Positions 55,801 to 64,000 of a stretch of 64,000 nucleotides of DNA are shown here, piece after piece. The position numbers and the translations under genes were made by a program. This DNA is from Panagrolaimus kolymaensis (lineage: Eukaryota; Nematoda; Chromadorea; Rhabditida; Panagrolaimidae): positions 1,550,001 to 1,614,000 of the forward strand of contig JAJQJQ010000006.1 in NCBI GenBank assembly GCA_028622995.1, in the 5' to 3' direction. Under the pieces are notes generated by a model, which searched no databases, was not told where the DNA came from, and saw only the letters and a program-made list of their open reading frames with translations. Each line of letters opens with the position of its first letter. The first letter of the stretch is position 1.

Positions 55801-58800
55801 TTTTACTTTATTTTTTATTTTTTAAACTTGGTTGAAGGATTCGGAGTTTTTAAAAGCATATTTCTTTCTTATTTATAAAGAAATTTTTATTAAATTTTAA
55901 TAAACTGCATTTTTGAGAAAAAGAATAAATATTTTTTTAAATTCATATCTTTTTCTCAGCTTTTTTAGATTTTGTTTAATTCTTTTTATTCTGTGTTTTC
56001 GAATAGTAAAAAAGTTAATTAAACTGCATATAACGTTGAAAGGATTGTAAAAAGTTTTATTTTAATACAATAAAATCAACAAAGATTTAAAAAAATTTTT
56101 TAACTGACGGCGAGTTTCTTCAGATTTTATTCCTTTTAATTTTAGAATGATAAAATACTTTTTTTCAAATCTTTAATAAACTGGTAACTGGACGGTGCAA
56201 CAGAAAAATAAAAAACTGAGCTTAAACCTAACATTTTGTATTCAAATTTATAAACTGCTTTGTACTAAAATTGATGGAGAAAAATTAATCGCTTCTAATT
56301 AAAATTTATAATATTCCATTTCTGAAATTTTTTTATATCTCCTCTTATTTTTTATAGAGGCTCAATGCCGCCGCTAGTTTTTATTTTTTAGTATTTTATT
56401 TTATTTATTTTTTCATTTAAAGCAAAAAATAAAAACTATCGAGTGTCTTTTTTGTTGGTATATATATATTTTTTTAAATGAACAATAACAATGCCAAATA
56501 AACCTATTAATATTTCATGAAATGTTCGTTCATTTGTCGTCGTCGTCGTTGTCATCGTCGTCGTTGTCGCCTTAGACTCACTCACTTTCATATAATTTTT
56601 TTTTGTTCTGTTGAGCTTTATGTTTTTTTTCTTATTCCTTTTCTTGTTTTTGTTTTGGCACACGTTGATGGGTGCTTGCTAGCTTGCTAATAACTACTAC
56701 TTACTATTGCTTTTGAATGCGCATAAAATAAAAAAAATTTAAATTAGAAAAAAAAAAGAGAGAGGATGAGAAACCAAAAAAAAAACTGAAATCTATCGTT
56801 AATGAAGGGTAAAGAAAAATTAATATCTAAAAACCGTTATCAAATATCTTCAAAATCTGCGTTTCTTGCAAAATTTTTATTTAATTTTAAAAAACTGAGA
56901 TCGCCCGAGATATCTTTATTTAATAATTTATTTTAAACTGTAATCCTTCTATTAATTTTTTATGCTAAAAATATAACACTAAAAATTTAAATTTCAGCTG
57001 TTTGATGCAATTTTTATTTACTACGAAATTTTAAATTATTTGTTTGTTTTTTCAAAAAAATTAATTGCATTCTTTTTCTTTCTTACAAACTCATAAAATT
57101 TTTATCTGTGACAGATGTGTTTTTCTTTCTTTTTTCAAATGTTTTTATTTTACTATTTTATTAACCCTTTTTTTTATTCTTCCGCTTTTTTCAATCAATT
57201 TCTCTTTGAAAAAACTTTATCACTGAGTTCTGAGTTTTTTTGTTGTTGGTATTTATGGGTCTGGGAAAAATTTGAAGCTGGGATAGACAGGAGGGAAATT
57301 CAAATCTTTTAGTTTTCTAGATTTTTGTTTTAATAATTTTTTTTTAATTTAACAACTGTATCAACGCTTTCTTTTCGGACTTTGTGTTTTATGCTTTTTA
57401 AACATTTTTTTGGATTAAAACTGGCCGTTTATGAGTACTTTCTAAACTTAAAAACAAAAAAATAAATATATTTCTTTGAAAATTTTCTAACAAATTTTAT
57501 ATTACTATTTTTATTTTATCAAAACTGTGCCGAAGTATTTTTTTTTTTATTGTAAATGAAAAAATATTAAATTCTTTTATATAAAAAATTTCAGAAATAA
57601 TTCACAAATGGATACAGAATACAGGATAATATTAAATGTTGGTGGTGTACGACATGAAACGTATAAACATACATTAAAAAAAATTCCTGCTACGAGGTTA
57701 TCAAGGTATGTACATAGGAGGGATTTTCAAAACTGATGACGTAGTTTTCCGGTGGACACAAACAAAAAATTTAACTCACAATTTAAATTAAAACTGTTTA
57801 CGGAAATTCTTTCAGGATTTAAATTATTTAACTGGAAATTGTATTTCTTCTTGATTTTTAAATAATTTTTACAAAAAAAACTGTAAATAATTATTAAATA
57901 AAAAGAAAAATAAAATAAAACTGAATTGCATTTGATACTTTTTTAGGCTGACTACAAATTTAGCTAATTATGATCCAGTATTAAATGAATATTTTTTTGA
58001 TCGACATCCAGGTGTTTTTGCTTTAGTATTAAATTATTATCGAACGGGTACACTTCATTATCCACGTAAGAATTTCAAATTTTAAAATTAAAAACTGTTA
58101 TAAAAATTTTCCAAACTTTTAGTTGACGTATGCGGGCCACTTTTTGAAGAAGAATTAAGGGTAAAAATTAAACTTCTTTTTTTAAACTGTCTTATCATAT
58201 TTCAATTCTGTAATTTTTTAGTATTGGGGTCTTGATCCAAATGAAGTGGAACCATGTTGTTGGATGACATATACCCAACATCGAGATACTCAAGAAGTTT
58301 TATCAACCCTTGAAAAGCTTGATGTGGATGTTGAAAAACTTAATAATCAGGTTTGGATTTTAAAACTGTGTAGGAAGTTGGGATATGAATGGGAAAAAAT
58401 TTAAAATTTAAATAAAGGAAATGGGTTTACATCGGAATTTATTTTAATAACTGTATTCAGGTAAAAATCAAATCACTTCTTAAAAATATAATTAAAAACT
58501 GGAAAGAATTTAGGTGTAATTTTTATAGTTTGAACAAATACCAAGAAATGTTTAATATTTTTTGCTTTTTATTTTTAATTTTTTTGAAACTGATGATCCA
58601 ACATTCTCCTTCCATTTTTTGTTGTTGGTGGAGTTAGAAGCAATTGTTTTTTAAATTTTAATACATAGCTGCGGAAAATGGTTTCATTCTTTTTTTATTA
58701 ATGAAATGCATTTTATGTCTTTCATTTATCAATAAAACTGTTTTCCCCTGCAAAAAGCTTAAAATAAAACTAATAAATAAAACTGACATAAAATGGACAT

Positions 58801-61800
58801 CTTTCATATGTAACTAACTGTTCTTGTTAGTGCAATGATGAAATGCATTAATTTTAATTTTTTTTATTAAATAAACTGTTTTACATCTATCTTGATTAAT
58901 TGCTCCATTTTTTTTAAATCAATAAAACTGGAATAAATGAAGAATGATGGATAAAATAAAACTGACAGCCTTTCTTTTTCCTGTGAATTTTTTTTTCAAA
59001 TTAACTGGTCTTTGATTTTAATTTTTTTTTCGTTAGATAACTTTTGAATACATTGATTTAAATATAAGTAAATAAAATAAACTGTCGGGAGACTTGATTA
59101 TATTTTCCATTATTTATTTTAGGAAGAATTATATAAACGTTTTGGTTGGGAAGATGATTATCATAATCAATCATTGAGTTTATGGCAAAAAATAAAACCA
59201 AAATTATGGAGATTGTTTGATGAACCATCTTCATCCACTGGAGCTAAAGTAACTGATACAGCTTGTGATTCGTTTTAAAACTAAAACTAATTTTTTTTTA
59301 TAGGTAATAGCAGTAATTTCAGTATTTTTTCTTATTGCTGCTATTGTTGTATTTTGTTTAAAAACTCATCCAGGTTTAAGGGTATATGAAATTGATAGCA
59401 TCACAGTAAATATATCAAATCCACATTATCCTGGTGTTTCAAAAAATCATAAAGATTCAAATCGAGGAGGAGGAAATAATAAAGGCAGCACAGGAGTGGT
59501 GGAACAACAAAATCAAAATCGAAGAAAACATCGAGATGATAATGATGAAGAAGAGGAAGACGATGGTGGAGGTGGAGGAGGAGGCAATAGTGATGGCGGC
59601 CCAAGATGGAAAAGACAAACCACCATGTGTAAATACAGGACAGAAGCAATAGGAATAGATCAAAAATCTTCTAAACCTCATCCAAGTTTTATGGTTAGTT
59701 TTAAAGTTTAACTGTTTACGAGGAAGATTTGTTGATGTTTGTCATATTTTTCTAAAAATTTTATTTAAATAAAAACTGCACAGGAGATTGCGAAATTAAG
59801 ATTTTTTGAATATTTTAAAAAACTGCCACAACAAAGCATATTGCTTATAATTTTTTTTTAAATCTAAAAAACAACGAACTTTGTCTTTTGAAAAATAAAA
59901 ACTGTTTAAAACTTTACCTACTTTTTTTTCAAAGTCTAATTTTTTTTAGCAAGAAATACTTTTTTTTATCATTCATAGAAAAACTGACATCTTTGCATAA
60001 CATTGGAAAGTATAAAGTTAATATTTCTTTTTTTAGAAATTAATAATACTTCATAGAAGAAGAAAAAAACTGTGGAGACATTTTTACTTTTTTGTAACAA
60101 CTAAATTTTTTTAAACTGTATACCATTTTTTTTTGATTTTTTTGAAAAAATATTCCCTTAATTTTATGTTTTTGCTCTCAAAACTGTCGCCAGCCAATAT
60201 ATGGCTTTTTTATTTTGGATTTCCAACTTTTAAACTGCGTATTTTTTTCAGATTGTTGAAACTATCTGCAATGTTTGGTTTACAATTGAAATAATAATTC
60301 GGTAATAATTTTTAACTGTCATTTCAAAACAATCTTTTGATTTTAATTATTTTTAGATTTTTAACAAGTCCATCTAAAATAAAATATTTTAAAGCTCCAG
60401 TAAATATAATTGATATAGTTGCAACTTTAACATTTTATGTGGATTTATTATTAGCCACTTCATTTGGAACCACAGCTGATTTGGAATTTTTATCTATTAT
60501 TCGTATTATGAGATTATTTAAATTAACTCAACATTCTCAGGGATTAAAAATTTTATTGCATACTTTCAAGTAAGAAGGAAGCTTTTTTTTAAAAATAGAG
60601 TAAAAAACTGAATTTGATAATAAATTAAGGAATTTTAAAATTAAATATAAATAATAAAACTGTCAAAAAAATTTATTATTTGAGTTTTATAGAAATTTTT
60701 TAATTTTTTTTTGCATTTAACTGTCGCCCTTTTTAACCTTTTTATTTTTTATTACTGCTTGAACGTAGTTTTTTAATTTTTTTTTGTAAAGAAAATTTAA
60801 TAGAAATCTAAAAGCAATAGAGGTCTAAAAAATATTTACATAATTATTTTAATTGGGTTTTAAAACTGCATCGGTTTGTTTTCGCGATACAAAAAACACT
60901 GCACATGAAAAGGAAATTTTTTTAATTTTTTTAAAAATAAAAACTGTAGTATGATATTTATACCGGAGTATTTTTTATTTTTACTTCTTAAAATAAATAT
61001 TTAAAAATTTTATTTCACACTTTCAGTAAGTGGAAGATTTGTTTAAAAAATTTAAGTAGACAATAGAAAACTTTTTTTTTGTTGATAATTTAAAAATTTT
61101 ATTAATTAAAAAAACTGTTAAATGAATTTATTCCAAAGCTTTTATAATTTTTGAAAGAAAAATTTATTTTTATGGCATTTAACTGGTGCTTTTTTAAACA
61201 GTTAATTTTTTTTTTCGGGGACTTAACTTAACTGATTTCAAAGGTTACCGGAGGTTTTAAAATACTTATGTACAAGAAATTTTTTAAATAGGGTTTTAAA
61301 ACTGCGTAAGTATGCGCGTAGGGCAAAAATTCTGCTAAATGAAATAGGGAACATTTATCCCTTTTTTTAAATTTTCTTTTCAAAAATAAATACCTAAGAT
61401 AAGAATTTTTTAAATTAAAAACTGTTGACCATAAAAGAATATTTTTTATTTTATTTTTTCAAAAAATAAATGCTTAAAATAAACTTTTTTTTCAAAGACT
61501 TAAACTGGTGCCATATGTGCAATTATGAAAAGATTATTTTTATTCAAAGTTTTAAACTGAGGCGAGGTGTCGGATTTTCAATTGCAGAATACTCTCCAAC
61601 TTAATTATCACCAACTATTTATAATAATTTTTAATTAAAACTGTGATGTTGAAATAAACTCGATTTTTTTTTCAGGGCAAGTGCCAAAGAATTAATGTTA
61701 CTTGTATTTTTCTTGGTTCTTGGTATAGTTTTATTTGCTTCACTTGTATATTATGCGGAAAGGGTGGAAGTAAACCCAGATAATCAATTTCAATCCATTC

Positions 61801-62628
61801 CCCTTGGATTATGGTGGGCTGTAGTAACTATGTAAGTCTTAAAACTAACACAAAAAAAATTAAACTGAATTAGGTTTATTTACAATTAATAAAAAAACAT
61901 TCGTTTCAGGACCACTATAGGTTATGGTGACATGTGAGATTTTTATTTGCTATTTTAAAAACTGCACCAAATTGAAATTTTATTTTAGGACTCCTCATAC
62001 ATATCTTGGCCGTTTGATAGGTTCCATTTGTGCTTTAGCTGGTGTATTAACCATCGCCCTTCCAGTTCCCGTTATTGTTAGTAATTTTGCGATGTTTTAT
62101 TCTCACACGCAAGCTAGATCTAAAATGCCTAAAAAGAAGAGGGCTGTATTAAATTTGGAACAGGCAAGATTTAATTATTTTATTTTTTTAAACTGAAGTT
62201 GGAATTTTTTCTTTGGTAATTGAAAAAATAGCAAAAAATTTTTTAACTGTAAATTTTTCTTTTTATATTTTTGATTAATAAACTGTGATAGATTTTCATA
62301 AGACTTAAAAATAGTTTTGAGAAAACTGTTCCCAGTTATTGATTTTTTAATAATAAAAAATCTTTAAAACTGATAAAAATTATTTTTCTTAAAAAAAATT
62401 CTTGAATTAAATTACAAATATCTTTAAAATTATAGAGTAAAAAACTGAAGAGAATTAAAAATTCGCAGATTGAATTAAAAGTTTTATTTTTAGGTTAAAC
62501 AACAACCCATAGCTCATCAACGCCGCCAGCTATTACTTGCAAATAAAAATTCATGCCAACATGAAATAACCACGCCATTATTAAATTCAAATGGTCCTCG
62601 AATGGGAATGGCCTCAGCTAGAATGTAA
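49814..62628 (+). CDS. egl-36: Voltage-gated potassium channel, Shaw/Kv3 type (EGL-36-like)
   Basis: Exons: 49814-49971, 57595-57705, 57947-58065, 58123-58160, 58222-58350, 59123-59248, 59304-59693, 60252-60301, 60357-60569, 61676-61831, 61910-61933, 61989-62163 and 62494-62628. T1: [30 protein letters not shown] and the Kv3 hallmark [15 protein letters not shown]1 is [19 protein letters not shown]. The S1-S2 loop is unusually long, with an acidic run and Gly run. S4 reads [20 protein letters not shown]; the pore is [11 protein letters not shown]6 is [15 protein letters not shown]. The protein is a tetrameric membrane channel for fast repolarising K+ current. Intron 1 is 7.6 kb. The last intron uses a GC donor (CAG|GCAAGA at 62164). 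An alternative start is Met at 57609-57611, just before the T1 domain. Confidence 0.95.
49972..57594 (+). other. 7.6 kb first intron of the Kv gene
   Basis: GT at 49972 and AG at 57593-57594 border this intron, if exon 1 (49814-49971) is correct. It carries most of AAACTG cluster 2. No other gene was recognised in it. Plus-strand frames such as 52246-52677 are T-rich and lack coding character. A 5' regulatory role is possible. Confidence 0.6.
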
Positions 62629-64000
62629 AAACTGTTGACCATCTTGGAAAGTTTTTCTTCATTTATTGTTTATTGAAAAATCAAATTTAAAAAAATTATG
62701 TGATATTTATATTTAATAATTACATTTCATTAAATTATTATTATTTTAACTGTCTTCTCCCATATACTGATTAGTTTTAAAATTAAATATAATTCTTAAT
62801 TTTAAACTGTCATCATTTTTCTTGAATGTTTTTGATAAAAGTGAATTTTTTTCTCTCTCGAATAACTGTAAAAAACTGTAAATTTTTGTATTACCACTCA
62901 AAAACCAAAATAAATCTCAAAAAATATTTATTTATAAAAATTTTAAACGATCTCATTCTTTTAATATTCGTTGATTTTTCTTTTTTTCAATTCAAAATAT
63001 TTTTATTTTTTGTTTAAATTTTATAAAATAATTAAGTTTTAATATTATTACGGTAAATGTTTATCCGCAACAAGTCTTTAACTGTACAAACGAAAGCTAT
63101 TAAGCCATTATAAACTGTATCTTCATGAGAGTTATGTAACAAATTAGCTCTTTAACTGTAGAAAAAAAATTCATTCCCTCTTTTTGGAAATGAATGTTAA
63201 AGATAAAACTGTAAACAAAATTTATTCTCCATTTTAAAAAAACTGCGCAATGTAATAATAACTTTAAAAAGAAGAGTTTCATATCTTGAAAATTAATCAA
63301 AAACAATTATAACTCATTTTTTTTAAAAATCGAGCTTCAGCCGGAACAGCAAAAATTTTTTTTTGCTTTTTCTGGACTAAAAACTCGATCCTAGGGGTAT
63401 CTTACTATGAAAATCACGAAAATAGAGGCCGTTTTGCCATTAGATATACTCATTCTGGAGATACAGTAACCTAAAAAGCATAATTCTAAAATTTTATATT
63501 TTGTTTTATTCATTAAAGTTCTATATACCATTCGATTCGTAAAAATGTGCTGAACAACATTGTAATTGATACCAACCTTCGATATCCGTATAAAAATAGC
63601 ACTATGCCGCTATCAAAGGTTATGAATTATAGTGTCGAAAGGAAAAGTATGTCGTAAAGTTCGATTTGGGGAGTTTTCTCAACGGAATAAAATTCTCCAT
63701 GTATTTTTGCATTTTTGTACCGAAAAAAACAAAAAATTTTAAAGCAATACGTATACCTCCCTCCAGCACGAATATAGTACACCAATATGAGGTATATGGA
63801 CAAGTATATCATAAATACATGTAAAAATTCCAAAATCTATCCAAAAACGTAGAAAAAATTATTTTATGATTTTACAAATCGAGAAAAAAAAATATTCCTT
63901 GACAGAATTATTTTTCCTGAATTTTAGGAGTTTAATAGTAGCACACGATAGATAAAAAAATAATAAAAATTCTAAAAATCAAAAATTTATTTTTGAACTC
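62629..64000. other. Downstream of Kv: end of the array, then unclassified sequence
   Basis: The first 600 bp contain the last AAACTG copies, the last near 63241. From about 63320 the composition changes to more mixed, less A/T-run sequence. It has no AAACTG and no convincing ORF. A small inverted repeat is seen where AGCAAAAA meets TTTTTGCT at about 63349-63371. This right part may be a dispersed repeat or transposon fragment that runs off the window. The identity is unknown. Confidence 0.45.

Larger units (their letters stand above)
46940..63250 (+). repeat. AAACTG motif cluster 2 (Kv locus), unexplained dense one-strand array
   Basis: By eye about 150 copies of AAACTG/WAACTG occur on the + strand over about 16.3 kb, spaced roughly 40-200 bp. 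Exact examples: 49553-49558, 58184-58189, 60181-60186, 61298-61303 and 62629-62634. Reverse-complement copies are only a handful, and only one copy was seen inside a Kv exon (49962). A typical unit is an A/T-rich run ending in AAACTG, then about 20-25 nt of unique mixed-base sequence, then A/T-rich again. The series covers introns, the upstream region and about 600 bp after the stop codon, then ceases. Units share only the motif, so this is not a tandem repeat. See findings for hypotheses. Confidence 0.8.

Noticed and set aside
59401..59652. Frames on both strands over the acidic loop of the Kv channel
   Set aside because: They are shadows of the channel exon 59304-59693.
46940..63250. AAACTG series as a CRISPR array or classical tandem repeat
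   Set aside because: The shared part is only about six bases, spacing varies from about 40 to 200 bp, and the spacers are not of fixed size; this is eukaryotic DNA with no cas genes.
46940..63250. AAACTG as the known C. elegans piRNA motif CTGTTTCA
   Set aside because: Neither CTGTTTCA nor its reverse complement TGAAACAG is regularly present at a fixed distance upstream; any piRNA link must rest on a different motif and on RNA data.

Overview
The window is AT-rich nuclear DNA of a nematode. The genes are intron-rich with GT-AG introns, one of them apparently GC-AG. Start codons often lie just after a splice-acceptor sequence, which fits trans-splicing or 5' UTR introns. The protein set also fits a nematode: a Shaw/Kv3 channel closest in motif to C. 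elegans EGL-36, a nematode-type chemoreceptor-like GPCR, lustrin-type secreted proteins, an LC8-like dynein light chain and an LRAT-domain protein. The species and clade cannot be fixed from the sequence alone. All splice structures below were read by eye.

Layout. 0.8-3.9 kb (+): CWC15, a spliceosome factor, and an SLC37 sugar-phosphate transporter, possibly one operon. 4.2-10 kb: a transposon-rich stretch with a bacterial-type pirin gene (-) split by a hAT-like MITE, a second hAT-like MITE family, and two TTAA-flanked foldback elements of 0.2 and 1.06 kb. 10-15.7 kb (+): an SRPK-like kinase with a MITE in an intron, then a FLYWCH-like zinc-finger protein. 16.7-18.0 kb (+): a secreted Pro/Gln-rich protein. 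18.3-25.5 kb (-): XPD/ERCC2 helicase, an LRAT-domain membrane protein and a GT31 glycosyltransferase. 27.7-30.4 kb (-): a DDX5/DDX17 DEAD-box helicase. 31-34 kb (-): a possible small Cys-containing protein, an LC8-like light chain and a Lys/Ser/Thr-rich secreted protein. 36.4-38.9 kb (+): the GPCR. 39.5-41.3 kb (+): a lustrin-repeat secreted protein. 41.6-43.5 kb (-): two tandem ARF GTPases. 44.4-46.2 kb (-): a protein with two ureidoglycolate-lyase-like segments. 49.8-62.6 kb (+): the Kv3/Shaw channel, with a 7.6 kb first intron.

The strongest unexplained signal is a dense, one-stranded series of the short motif AAACTG (looser form WAACTG). It fills the introns and flanks of the Kv channel gene (about 46.9-63.25 kb) and the introns and flanks of the GPCR gene (about 36.1-39.0 kb). 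It is nearly absent from exons, from the reverse strand and from the rest of the window. Each copy tends to end an A/T-rich run and to be followed by about 20-25 nt of unique, more mixed sequence. That layout resembles nematode 21U/piRNA loci with a different anchor, but the interpretation is unproven. Housekeeping genes in the window (XPD, DDX17, ARF, CWC15) lack the array; the two genes of likely neuronal expression carry it.
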